Source: Aedes albopictus (taxonomy: Eukaryota; Arthropoda; Insecta; Diptera; Culicidae). Taken from it: DNA of 64,000 bases. Positions 1 through 9,433 of this stretch are shown here, piece by piece. Location of the stretch: the NCBI RefSeq assembly GCF_035046485.1, contig NC_085138.1:334821312-334885311 (forward strand). Direction: 5' to 3'. Both the position numbers and the translations under genes were made by a program. The notes beneath the pieces are model-generated. The model was given only the letters and a program-made list of their open reading frames with translations, was not told the DNA's origin and searched no databases. Position 1 is the stretch's first letter. Each line of letters opens with the position of its first letter.

Positions 1-304
1 TCGGTTAATTTCCCATACTAATTTTATTCACCACTTGAAATGTTTCAATTCACCACTGACTGTGGCAATATGGTGTTTGGTGGCGTTAGTGTTGTCATCG
101 TGTATTGGTTTGCAACCTTACTCGAGTAAAGATTCAAATCCTTACACAACTTGCCGAATGAAATTTGTTCTAGCCTGAATGTCTGTTCTCTGTGATTAAA
201 ACAACATCAAGTCAATTTGTCCCATGTTTATTGTTTTGTCATCTTAAGCTGTCCCATGTATATTGTTCTTCTCAAAACTTATCCTATGTTAGAGTAAACT
301 GTGA
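1..304. other. No feature recognised
   Basis: AT-rich sequence with no long reading frame, no terminal inverted repeats and no tRNA-like box that I could see. Confidence 0.4.
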
Positions 305-495
305 GAAGTATCTTGTGAAGGGTGCAGGGTGCGGGGCAGTAAGGAGTGAAAATTGAGCTGTGATTAGTGAGGGGTGAATGAATAATGAAATGTGTGAAAT
401 AAGGGCCTCAAAGCAGTGATAAGTGTGAGCCAGTGAGGTTAGAAGAGTGAGCAGTGAAGGATAAGAGTAAACAGTAAGTTAGTAAGAGTGAACAG
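305..495. repeat. Purine-rich GTGAG minisatellite, block 1
   Basis: Degenerate short units (GTGAG, AGTGA, GCAGTGA, AGTAAG) recur every 7-15 bases. The same texture returns at 2679-2722, 4078-4113 and 5105-5740, so these look like pieces of one array separated by insertions. The block ends where the (TTTACA)n tail of the CR1-like LINE begins. Confidence 0.7.
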
Positions 496-584
496 TAAAT
501 TTACATTTACATTTACATTTATTGGAACAATCATCGAACTTCGAAGTCTACATGATTACTTAACCTAACCTAACTCTAATACAG

Positions 585-1200
585 TTAATGCAAGCGAGAA
601 CGAAATAGCCTATTCTTGAACACATTCACAGACAAATTAAAATCAAACAGATGATACACTTGATTAAAGACACTACACATGGAACGAATTGGCTCATTTC
701 GTCCGTAAAGAGTACGGCGGAAAGGTAGGTGAAAAAAATCTCGACCCCGTAGCGGTCTTTCAACAGCATACATTCCAGTCATTGCTAAAATCTTTGGAGC
801 ATCAACTTCACATAACAAGACCTTTGCGACGAAGATAGCCTTTTGGTCATGTCGCCTTTTGAACAACGGTTCCATCCCTAAAAGCTGACAGCGATCAGCA
901 TAAGGAGGAAGTTCGTAACTATTAGTCCAAGGAAGAAATCTCAAAGCATATCTGACAAATTTGGATTGGACAGCTTCTATCCTTGTAATCCAGTTGTTAG
1001 CATGTGGGCTCCACACAACTGAGTTTGTATCCAGTATGGAGCGGACAAGTGCATAATAAAGTGCTCTCAAACAATACGGGTCGCGAAATTGGTTAGCAAC
1101 ACGCATGATAAACCCTAGCTGCTTATTAGCCTTTGCAATAATGTGGAGATAATGATTCTGGAAAGTCAACTTTTTGTCGAGAATTACGCCTAAGTCCCTA
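585..1200 (-). pseudogene. Reverse transcriptase thumb/C-terminus (CR1-like)
   Basis: About 200 residues beginning RDLGVILDKKLTFQNH, the standard block just after the YADD region, and ending in a C-terminal tail with FNLSVNVFKNRL. This is the C-terminal part of the RT in 2338-2678. The open frame extends upstream of the Met at 1169 to the junction with the LTR-like insertion at 1201. The stop at 585 is followed by a short 3' UTR and the microsatellite tail, so the 3' end is intact. No inactivating mutation is visible within this piece. Confidence 0.8.
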
Positions 1201-1626
1201 TGTTAGCCACAACAGCCCCTTGTATCAACCATCCCTATGGTAACCTAACGCGAACGATCCGACGAGTCAACATAGATCCAGAAAGACATAATAGAAAGAT
1301 AAACAATAACAAATGCGGGCAGAGTGATGTTAGAAGTAGTGCGCGAGTAGATCGTTGCTAGGTTTTTGATTTGTAATTTTATAATTATATTTACACTTTA
1401 TTTAGTTTAACTTATACATTTATTTGTAGGAAAAGGTCAAAAACATATCACTTTGTTGCGAGCTAGGTCAAGAGTAGGTCGGAGACTGAATTGTGAGTAC
1501 ATCTTGAACTTAAACGCATGAACTCGAACTCTAATTTTACAATATATTATAGCTTTAAGCTGATAAACACCAAATCTGGGACTGTTTTATTTCTGCTGGG
1601 AGAACTCCACCAAACCTACCGCAACA
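1201..1626. mobile_element. Probable solo LTR inserted in RT codons
   Basis: A 426-bp segment starting TGTTAGCC and ending CAACA (TG...CA termini) sits exactly between the codons for VTEI and RDLG of the CR1-like RT. It is AT-rich inside and has no coding capacity, as expected of a solo LTR left after recombination. The presumed 5-bp target duplication is imperfect (CCCTA before, CCTCA after), so the boundaries and the LTR assignment are inferred. Family (Bel/Pao, Gypsy or Copia) cannot be told. Confidence 0.5.
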
Positions 1627-1669
1627 CCTCAATTTCTGTTACTCTCGTCAATTGCTGATTATGTATGCT

Positions 1670-2326
1670 TGAGCTTGAGCTTGAGCTTGATTGACCGCCC
1701 GTGGATGCTACTCCAGTATCGCCAGACCAGCTACACTCACACAAGGACCAATGAGATAACTGCCGGGGACTAGCAGGCACCTTCAGTGTGTGAGCGTTGG
1801 TGATCTTCTATTTTTAGGCGACAATGGCGCCTGCCACGTCAGGTTGCAGGTCAATGTGGGGAAGGGGTAAGGAAGTGATGATTGCAATCGTTTGTATCCA
1901 CATCTGGCCGAATATACCTCTGCGCCAGCACAAATTCATGCGGATGTTGGAGTGTTGGTGGGAATTGGTTGGCAGAAGGTTCACACATTGGTATGTGGAT
2001 ACCAGAGGAAGGTGATAGAATTGTGTGTTTTTATTATTTTGAAGATGTGCGGCACAGTTCGCTTGATTGCATAACTTGTAGGCGTTTTTCTAATAGGATT
2101 GTGACACTGTGCTGTGAAAGTTTGGAAGGAAGGGAAACGGCTTTTTCAACCCGTTTCTGTTCTAGCGACGGCTATGAACATGTTTATATACATGAGTTGT
2201 ACATGCAGAGAGCAGAGAGAAAGTGTATAGAAAGATACAAAGTAGGAGGAAAGGGACGGGCCAGGGATTGAACCCAGGACCTTCTGCATATAAATCAGAA
2301 GCGGTAGCCACTAGACCACCAAGCCC
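1670..2326 (-). mobile_element. Long tRNA-headed SINE with (AAGCTC)n tail
   Basis: On the minus strand it begins with a tRNA-like head (2250-2326) showing an A-box-like TGGTCTAGTGGCTACC and a B-box GGGTTCAATCCCTGG, and ends at 1670 in tandem AAGCTC. It is flanked by a 23-bp direct repeat (1647-1669 and 2327-2349) that matches except at three positions, the target-site duplication. Its last ~150 bp recur at 29246-29400, and a similar tail is at 19441. At about 657 bp it is long for a SINE; the body may be LINE-derived. Transcription by RNA polymerase III is inferred from the boxes only. Confidence 0.75.
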
Positions 2327-2337
2327 GTTAATTGCTG

Positions 2338-2678
2338 ATTAAGTATGCTATACGGAAATTCAATGTCAATTTTCTTACGGCTAAAACTTATCACTGAACA
2401 TTTAGAAATACTAACAATTAGAAGGTTACGAACACACCATGAAGCAAACGAGTCAAGTAAACATTGAAGCTGCTGACAGTCTTCAACAGAACGTATTTGA
2501 AGGTACAGTTTCAAATCATCAGCGTATACTAGTTTACAGCCTCGAGGCAGTAAACAACACACGTCGTTGAAGAATATTGCAAATAAAAGGGGGCCTAAAT
2601 TGCTGCCTTGGGGAACTCCTGAATTGTTGCAAAAAGTATGTGATTCTGTGTCACCTATTTTAACTGATAATGAGCAAT
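2338..2678 (-). pseudogene. Reverse transcriptase palm fragment (CR1-like)
   Basis: The translation contains the RT motif B block SGVPQGSNLGPLLFA followed by the catalytic motif C as YADDLKLY. The open frame extends upstream of the first Met (2562) to about 2678, so no native start is present. The C-terminal side is interrupted at 2349 by the direct repeat flanking the SINE. The protein would copy LINE RNA at a nicked target; here it is only a fragment. Its 3' continuation is the frame at 585-1200. Confidence 0.85.
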
Positions 2679-2722
2679 TCGAGATGAGGAGTGAAGAGTG
2701 AGTAGTGAGAAGTAAGTAGAGA
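2679..2722. repeat. GTGAG minisatellite, block 2
   Basis: Short continuation of the purine-rich array (GAGGAGTGAAGAGTGAGTAG) on the far side of the CR1-like LINE. Confidence 0.6.
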
Positions 2723-3267
2723 GGAATTGTCTAAGACCACCGTTTCTCATCCACCCTACACTACATTCCTGGTCCACAGCAGACTACATCTGCATGCCAC
2801 AACAAACTGATCGAACAGAACAAAGGTTTTCAACAACATCCAGATTGCTGCCGATTAATTGTAGGAAGAAATTGAGTGACCAGTTCGTGGATGAACTTCG
2901 TTCGGACAGCTACCTGCAGCTCAGCACCTTCTTTTCTAGTAGCGAAGTCGTCAATCGGATTTGGGTCGCCGGTAGAAACAATCGGGCAACAAGCCCATAA
3001 GCAATTTTAATGTGTTAAGTTTTTAAGAAGAATAAAGTTATAAGTGCAATCAATATAGTTGTTCGTTCTTTATAAATGTGCAGTTTTGTGTACTTGTTGA
3101 TTATCGAACCGTGGGTGTTTCATTAGAAGTGCATGCTACATGCCAGAAGGAATATTCCAATTTCTGGCCAAGGAAGAATTTGCATGTTGATCTTGGATCT
3201 GATCACGATCTCCATTGGATCTCCAATCTCCATCATACCCACCGGTCGATGTCGGACCGGACCCAAG
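2723..3267. other. Uncharacterised insert, LTR-like
   Basis: Not minisatellite and bounded by it, so probably part of another insertion. It carries AATAAA at 3031 and a small open frame (2794-3000, 68 aa) with no recognised domain. Removing the TIR pair at 3268-3994 joins it cleanly to CTTGGGGACC at 3995. It could be LTR sequence, but I see no paired terminal repeat. Confidence 0.3.
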
Positions 3268-3269
3268 TA

Positions 3270-3418
3270 TAGATGACAGCTCTAAGGTATGCTAGATTGC
3301 CATTTTTTACACCCATACATAAAAAATAGTTATGAAATCCCATTTGAGCTCTGTGCAAAACTATTTTCTACTACTGATGCAATGGAAGATCTAGCATACC
3401 TAAGAGAACTGTCATCTA
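3270..3418. mobile_element. 149-bp TA-flanked MITE
   Basis: Imperfect TIRs start TAGATGACAG and run about 28 bp, including GGTATGCTAGA in both arms. TA dinucleotides lie at 3268-3269 and 3419-3420, as for Tc1/mariner-type insertion. There is no coding capacity. The right TA is shared with the next element. Confidence 0.7.
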
Positions 3419-3420
3419 TA

Positions 3421-3992
3421 CACGGTAAAAAATCTGCACTGTGATATGAACGGATTGGCACTTGAATTCGCACTACTGTTTAATCAGTTTGTTATCAATT
3501 AAATATCATTCGAAAAGGAACATCCAATGCCTCTTCAATTTTAATTGAACTTCACTTCAATTCGTTGTTGACAATGTTTTGAATTCGAATATAGAATTTA
3601 ACAAAAAAAAAGTGCTGCTAACCGCACCCAGATTCGATACCAGGACCTTGAGATTCACGATCATCTGTTTCACCACTACACTACTTCACACCTGTTAGAG
3701 AGGTTCGACTCGAAGCGAAACAATTTCTACCACCTGTCATCTATATTTACTTTCATACCCAAAACAGTCATTATCAAATCAACAGCTTTTCACTTTGGAT
3801 CGTACTGCTTTATACACTAGTGCAAATTGAAGTGATTTTTCGTTGATTTCTCCGGTGGGTTTGTTTTGGTTATCAAATCAACACTGACAGCATTGCGGTT
3901 TCAAAGGAAAAGCCTTTCTGATCATGCTGATTGGGATGTTGAATAGTTAAGGGATTTATCCCTTACATTGAGCGTGCAGAATTTTTACCGTG
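3421..3992. mobile_element. 572-bp TA-flanked MITE with tRNA-like insert
   Basis: Termini CACGGTAAAAA and TTTTTACCGTG form ~18-bp inverted repeats that continue with TCTGCAC, flanked by TA at 3419-3420 and 3993-3994. At 3628-3705 (minus strand) lies a tRNA-like module with AGTGTAGTGGTGAAAC (A-box-like) and GGTATCGAATCTGG (B-box-like). No transposase is encoded. The left TA is shared with the neighbouring 149-bp MITE, so the two may have inserted side by side or be one compound unit. Confidence 0.7.
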
Positions 3993-4077
3993 TACTTGGG
4001 GACCTGACCACCGCTGCATCTCATACGCTATCGAAAATAAAGGAAGGAAGAAGGCCAGGTGCGTACAGGAATTATCA

Positions 4078-4113
4078 GCTCAAAGTGTGGAGTGAAAAGT
4101 AAGCAGAGTAAAA
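4078..4113. repeat. GTGAG minisatellite, block 3
   Basis: A short stretch (GTGTGGAGTGAAAAGTAAGC) of the same purine-rich texture between two non-repetitive segments. Confidence 0.5.
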
Positions 4114-5104
4114 TGAGGAGTATGTTACCGAACGGTAACAATATTGCAATTGGTTTTCGGTGTGAGATATTAGGGCATTACATTGTGAAGCGAAAATAAC
4201 GACTAACTTGAATCGATTGAACACTATTGGTAGCCAATCGGCGAACGCACATTCAAAATTGGGTGGAGACAAGGGGCTAGTCGCTTGGAACATTGTGCCA
4301 AGAGGTGCCAAGCACACCGTCTTATACGCTGTGTGGCACGCCGAGGCACTCTGAGGCACAATTTTGACACTTGAGTTTGGGTGAAAAAACTAGGCAACCA
4401 TGTGCATTTGACCTGCAAAATGAAAACAAACAGTTGGTTGTCTTGGTAGTTGCCAAGCAAAATCTGAATCATCAAGCAGTGGCACTTCGGGGCACACTGC
4501 GGCACAATTGAATACCCGTTGGCACACTGAAAATAATTGGCACAAGTAAAGATGTGCTCAGCGACTGCCCCTTGGGTGGAGATTGCGGTGACTGTACTGA
4601 AGTAGGCTACTATACTTAGATGGGCGGAAAATGTTGATCGCAAAAAAAAAACGGAAGAGAAGGAGGAATGAAAAGCAGCAACGAAAGGTAATTCGGGGAG
4701 TCGTGTGTGGCTCGCGAGAGAAGGTTGATGTACTGATTTGTGGAACGATAAGTGTCGGATCTTCCGAACAGCAAAGTGAAGATCCTCCAAACTCGGATTA
4801 CCGGCTTCAAGCCACCGTACATTGGGCCTGCTCATCGAAAGAGTTAGACGCTGACGTTTCACACGTAGTTACCACGACCCAGGAATCTTCATACGGTATA
4901 CCCGTGAGCCTGGAGTGCCACTGGCCAAGGCCTCTACAAATTTTTGGAGCACCGTCGAATCGTTGACCGAATTGCTTGCTAAATGCTCTGGGAGACGGCC
5001 TTGTGTAGCTACCCCAGAAGCGTCCTTGTCTCAAACCAGCTACTTGGGGCTTAGCCTCGCCCTCCTCTGTCAGAGCGATCGACTCCCAGGGTCAAAGTTT
5101 GTTA
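4114..5104. other. Uncharacterised ~1-kb segment between minisatellite blocks
   Basis: Outside the hAT-type element at 4270-4574 this holds mixed-composition DNA. Open frames (4631-4966 plus; 4807-5034 minus) have no domain I recognise. An A10 run lies near 4640. It may be an old retroelement fragment. Confidence 0.3.
4270..4574. mobile_element. 305-bp hAT-type MITE, TSD GGTGGAGA
   Basis: Perfect 8-bp target duplication GGTGGAGA at 4262-4269 and 4575-4582. TIRs start CAAGGGGC and end GCCCCTTG, continuing imperfectly with AGTCGCT. 8-bp duplications and C/TA-starting short TIRs are the signature of hAT transposons. The interior has roughly ten GGCAC/GTGCC pentamers, resembling subterminal binding sites of hAT transposases. 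There is no transposase frame, so it would need one in trans. Confidence 0.85.
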
Positions 5105-5740
5105 TAAGTAAAAACTAAGCAGTGAGGAATGAACAGTCAGAAGCGTGAAGTAGTGAGAAATCAGTAATGGAGTAAAGAGCAAAAAGTGAAAAATGAGCCG
5201 TGAGAAGAGAATTGCATGAAATTGGCAGTTAAGTTGTGAGGAGTGAGAAGTGAGGAATAAAAATAAAATGATGAGTGAGTAGTGAAGTGTGCGGGTTGTG
5301 AGGCAATCGCTCCTGAGGAGTGAGAGATGTGGGAAGTATGCGGTGTGGAGTGAGGTGTGAGCAGTGAAGAATGAGAATAGAGCAGTGAGGACTGAGCAAT
5401 GAGTAGTGTTGCTCGATGAGAAGTGAGCAGTGAGGATGAAAAGCTAAAAGTGAACTGCATGGGATGGGCATTGAAAAATGAAGTGTGTGGAGTGTGATGA
5501 TGTAAAGAGTGGAAGGTAAGGAATAGAGAATGAGCAGTGAAGAGTAAGAGAAAAGAAGTGAGCAAGAGAATGCAAATAAAAGATAATCGGTCTGCAGCGA
5601 AAAGTGTAAATTAGTGACGTGTGAGAAATGAAGAATCAGAAGTAATGTTTACTACTTACTTAGGAATAAGAAATGTAAAAAAACGAGCGAGGAGTGCGAA
5701 GCATTGAGGAGTGCAAGCTCAGAAGTGAGAAGGTCGTGAC
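5105..5740. repeat. GTGAG minisatellite, main block
   Basis: Over 600 bp of degenerate GTGAG/AGTGAG units with no long conserved period, on one strand purine-rich. It gives spurious Ser/His/Leu-rich frames on the minus strand (5161-5565). It is the largest block of the array that starts at 305. Confidence 0.75.
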
Positions 5741-6103
5741 TTGCCACGTGTACTAAACGTACAGAAAAAAGCTATGAGAATCATGATGAAAATGTATCTG
5801 TTTTGTAAGTTCAAATTCAGCTTAATGTGCGTTTCAATTTGACAATGATTTCAAAATGGTGCCGATCAACCGACTTACCGGCATTACTGCCCTTTACTTC
5901 CGGGGTTAACAACCTCTTGGCCTTGCGAACTTGGATTCGTCAATTAAAACACGACAGTTGGAAGGAGTACAGACTGAAAATGCTCAGAAAAGCACTTGTT
6001 GAAGAAGTTGAAGAGTAGTGCCAAGTTCTAGCAGAAACGTAAGATCTGTAAGAATAAGATCAGAAAGAGATAGTATTTCGTCGTTTCAATGATATATTTC
6101 AAA
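5741..6103 (+). other. Possible RT C-terminal relic
   Basis: The first codons read LPRVLNVQKKAMRIMMK, like the LQNRAMRII block near the C-terminus of Jockey/CR1 RT, then a frame to 6018 (63 aa from the Met at 5827). Too short and diverged to be sure. It runs into the assembly gap. Confidence 0.35.
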
Positions 6104-6126
6104 NNNNNNNNNNNNNNNNNNNNNNN
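6104..6126. other. Assembly gap (23 N)
   Basis: Twenty-three consecutive N. Confidence 0.99.
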
Positions 6127-6440
6127 CATACGGTGCTGCAATAGGGCAGTTGCGTTTGTCTGGATGTTTGTCTCCAATGTAGGATGGGTAGCATCAATTA
6201 CGATAAATAGCAATCGAAGGTCCCTTATTTTTTGGTTTAACTAAGGGATAGTTTGTTCGATACAATACCTCACAGCAAATTTATTCTGAGTTAATTACAA
6301 ATTTCTATTTTTTTCAAAGTGTCTTCTATTAATTTTAGAAGCTATATTCAGAAGTCTAAGAAGATATCTGTTTAACCAGTTTTCTAAATTGTGTTCTACA
6401 GAAAAGTAATGCACAGTTTGTCCAACAATTTATACCAACT
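6127..6440. other. No feature recognised
   Basis: AT-rich sequence between the gap and the RTE relic; no frame, TIR or tRNA-like box seen. Confidence 0.4.
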
Positions 6441-7195
6441 AGAGCATTCCCGGATTCCCGGATAAACTGATACGGTTGATCAAGGCGACGATGGATCGAG
6501 TGATGTGCGTAGTTCGAGTATCAGGGACACTCTCGAGTCCCTTCGAATCTCGCAGAGGGTTACGGCAAGGTGATGGTCTTTCGTGCTTGCTGTTCAACAT
6601 TGCTTTGGAGGGTGTAATAAGAAGAGCGGGGATAAACACGAGTGGGACGATTTTCACGAAGTCCGTTCAGCTTGGACTCCGCAGAACTCTACGATCGAAT
6701 AAAGTTCGCCGTAACACGAAGTTAACCATCTACAAAACGTTGATTAGACCGGTCGTCCTCTATGGGCACGAAACATGGACCCTACGTGCAGAGGACCAAC
6801 GCGCCCTTGGAGTTTTCGAACGGAAGGTGTTGCGTACCATCTACGGCGGAGTGCAGATGGAAGACGGGACTTGGAGAAGGCGAATGAACCACGAGCTGCA
6901 TCAGCTGCTGGGAGAACCAACCATCGTCCATACCGCGAAAATCGGGAGGCTACGGTGGGCGGGTCACGTCATCAGGATGTCGGATAGCAACCCGACTAAA
7001 ATGGTTCTCGAGAGTCATCCGACCGGAACAAGAAGACGTGGAGCGCAGCGAGCTAGGTGGGTCGACCAAGTGGAGGACGATCTGCGGACCCTACGCAGAG
7101 AGCGGAACTGAAGACAAACAGCCATGGACCGAGTTGAATGGAGGCGGCTACTATGTACAGCAGAGGCCACCCCGGCCTTAGCCTGACCGGTAAGG
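6441..7195 (+). pseudogene. RTE-clade (JAM1-like) RT fragment with in-frame deletion
   Basis: From about 6445 the frame reads RT motif B as RRGLRQGDGLSCLLFNIALE, then jumps from GTIFTKSVQLG directly to LRRTLRSNKV, and continues through the conserved thumb block YKTLIRPVVLYGHETW and the C-terminal RWAGHVIRM, stopping at 7111. The jump removes the segment that holds the catalytic aspartates (compare 63121-63440), yet the frame stays open for over 200 residues. The 5' end is truncated, and a short 3' UTR follows to about 7195. It cannot polymerise DNA. Confidence 0.85.
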
Positions 7196-7321
7196 TAAAG
7201 AGCATTTGTAGACAGATAATTGTATTGCTCTTCATCGGCTATACCTGTCGGCTGGTATGTCTGAAATAGACGAAAAAACTCAAACTTTTTCGAAGACACA
7301 GTGTGTGTTTAATTGACAAAT

Positions 7322-7520
7322 TGGGAGATAAACTTGTGAAAAAAATACCACTTGTTTTGCTGGGATTCGAACCCACGACTCGGTATTGCTAGTCCGGTGC
7401 TTTAACCAACTAAACCACAGAACAAGTAACAATTCTGTGAAAGAGAGTCATACTGGATTCCGAACACAACCCTAACCGATTCCGTCTTTCACAACGTTAT
7501 CTCCCTTTCGGCTTAGATGT
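7322..7520 (-). repeat. tRNA-like dispersed repeat, copy 1
   Basis: On the minus strand 7345-7425 has an A-box-like TGGTTTAGTTGGTTAAAGC and a B-box GGGTTCGAATCCCAGC, followed by non-tRNA sequence. A clearly related copy lies at 43822-44070 (same order: tRNA-like part, then GAGATGTCAATC and CTCGCGGTT on plus), and the module is also present in mirror image inside the palindrome at 22786-23080. Folding into a true tRNA is poor; it is best read as a SINE or tRNA-bearing MITE part. Confidence 0.65.
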
Positions 7521-7789
7521 CAATCTCCCACAGTCTCGCGGTTGCGGCTTCGAAATGATGAGCGCGAGCGAATTGGTAATGCGATGAGATTTGATGCCCT
7601 ACCGCCGCAGCATTTGTAGATTTCACAGGATTTTTACTCTACTCACTGTTTTACTCAAATTTGAAGAACAACGACGTTTGTTTGGGAGGCTTGGGTGCCA
7701 CATGGACATAACTGAGCCGAAATCATTTGTTCATTTTTTTACATTAATTTTACATTTAACTTTTTTTTTATTTTTACAGCCTTAAATAT
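7521..7789. other. No feature recognised
   Basis: Mixed-composition sequence and T-runs next to the 3' end of the I-like relic; nothing assignable. Confidence 0.35.
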
Positions 7790-9039
7790 TATGATAGTTT
7801 GGAAAGCCGAAGTACTCGCGGCTGTTTCGAGGTTAGGGATTACAACAATTATAATTGAGAAGGAGAGATTTAGGGAACTTACACTAAATTATTTGCTGAC
7901 TTTTACTAAAAAAAACATTGATGGGACAAAATGTCCTGAACTGTAACGGAACCAAAAAAAAGGGGTTTACGGTAAACAACGACAGGCAGAGGACAAACGG
8001 AAGGGGATAGCGACAGACAGCGGCGAACAACAAAACCAAATGGTGGACAACGAAAACAAGCAACGTACTACATACATACACCAAACTATGAGATCAGCAC
8101 GTTTCAAAAACTGATAAATCAGATTCATGTACTCAAAATCAAGGCCTGCCAACACTTCACTAACGGGTTTCTGTTGTATTCCACGGACTCCGAGAATTTC
8201 ATGCAGCTCAGATCTGATCTCACGATACTCATCGCATCCCCATACGACATGTTCGATATCCTAGTGAGCCATGCCGCAGACACAGAAGCCTGAAAGCCCA
8301 AAACGGAAGGTATGTGCGTTTAACAAATAATGGTTGTACATCAGTCGACACATTACACGAATGAAATCGCGGCCTAAATCCAACCCTTTGAACCATGGCT
8401 TCTTCGACACCTGTGGGATGATGGAGTGCAACTATCTACCCGTCTCTCCATCTCTCTATTTTGTGTTGCCAGCTGATCAAGGTCTCCTGACGGGCCATGC
8501 AAAAAAAAAATCGTCGAAGGCGATTTGACGCTCGTGCCCACATTAGCAAGAGAGTCCGCTTTCTCATTACCCGGATCGAGCAATATGAAGGGACCCAAGC
8601 TATGCTGATGGTGCATGAGCGTTTGGACAAAGCAGTCAAGACTTGACGTATTCCATTCAGGAAGTACGCCGAGTGCTTCATCAGTTTCATTGACTGAACA
8701 GCTTCCAGAGAGCTAAGACTACCGGTAAAAATAAAGTAGTGCTCAGGTGGAAGAGTGCTAATGTACTCTAAGGTGTAATATATGGCCGCTAGCTCTGCAA
8801 CGTATACAGAACAGAATATCTGACACCGAAACTAGTCGAAAGATCGGTTTTTGAACCATCTGTGAAGGACTGTCTGTCCCGCCGGAATTTGTGGAATACC
8901 TACGGAATTCCGGTACACCAGTGATCTCATCTTTGATAGATAGATCAAAATCCACAGAGGAACTGTCGAAGTCTGAGATGTTGTCACGATTAGTGTTAAC
9001 CGGAGATGGGCTTACCTCCAGCGTCATGTACCAGTAAGG
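7790..9039 (-). pseudogene. I-clade-like LINE 3' relic: RNase H and zinc region
   Basis: On the minus strand several frames together give an RNase H domain: TDGSKTDLST (first Asp), then AELAAIYYTLEYI (Glu), then FTGSLSSLEA where the usual Asp is Gly, then WVPSYCSI..GNEKADSLA. C-terminal to it is GFCVCGMAH.DIEHVVWGC, a Cys/His cluster as in I-type LINEs, here with a stop. At least three frameshifts or stops are present. The 3' part to 7790 is a UTR. The lost Asp and broken frame show it is dead. Confidence 0.75.
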
Positions 9040-9433
9040 GGCTGTTCGGGCTCTAAAGAAGTTGATCATCAATATTAATTTCTATTCCCGATCAGCCTAG
9101 ATAGCCGTGTAGTGGCGGAAGCAGTAACCTCAACTGGCTAAGAATATCACTACGGATTACCTAATCCGGTGGTGAAAGTCCACCAAACAAGCGACCCCTA
9201 ATTCATGGTGTTAAGCGTACCGTGCCTAGGAATGAATGGTTAGGGGGGTCTTATAAAAACTTAACCGTGAACGGAGCCTGTGGAGTACCAGGGCACCCTC
9301 CACAGTATGTTGCCCTTACTGTGTTAAACGGAGCAATGACGCAGTGGACCTTATTTGTCTCCGGGATAATCGGCCACTTTTCTTACGTCTCAATTCCGAG
9401 GCTTAATAAAAGTGGGTAAATGAAATTTTTTTT

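Larger units (their letters stand above)
496..2678 (-). mobile_element. 5'-truncated CR1-like LINE, split by two later insertions
   Basis: On the minus strand the element runs from 2678 (5', truncated inside reverse transcriptase) to 496 (3'), where it ends in an (AATGTA)n-like tail at 495-522. Both sides abut the GTGAG minisatellite, consistent with insertion into that array. The RT reading frame is cut by an LTR-like segment (1201-1626) and a SINE (1670-2326). Reading across both insertions recovers a continuous protein: the frame before them ends PYSILNQQL, continues TRVTEI between them and resumes at RDLGVILD. 5' truncation and a microsatellite tail are typical of CR1/Jockey-group LINEs; the exact clade is uncertain. 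Confidence 0.8.

Noticed and set aside
2250..2326. Possible tRNA gene on the minus strand
   Set aside because: Head of a SINE with target duplication; the anticodon loop is the wrong size.
5161..5565. 134-aa Ser/His/Leu/Thr-rich minus-strand frame
   Set aside because: Antisense translation of the GTGAG minisatellite, not a gene.
7345..7425. Possible tRNA gene
   Set aside because: A- and B-boxes are present but the acceptor stem does not pair and the sequence is part of a dispersed repeat with diverged copies.
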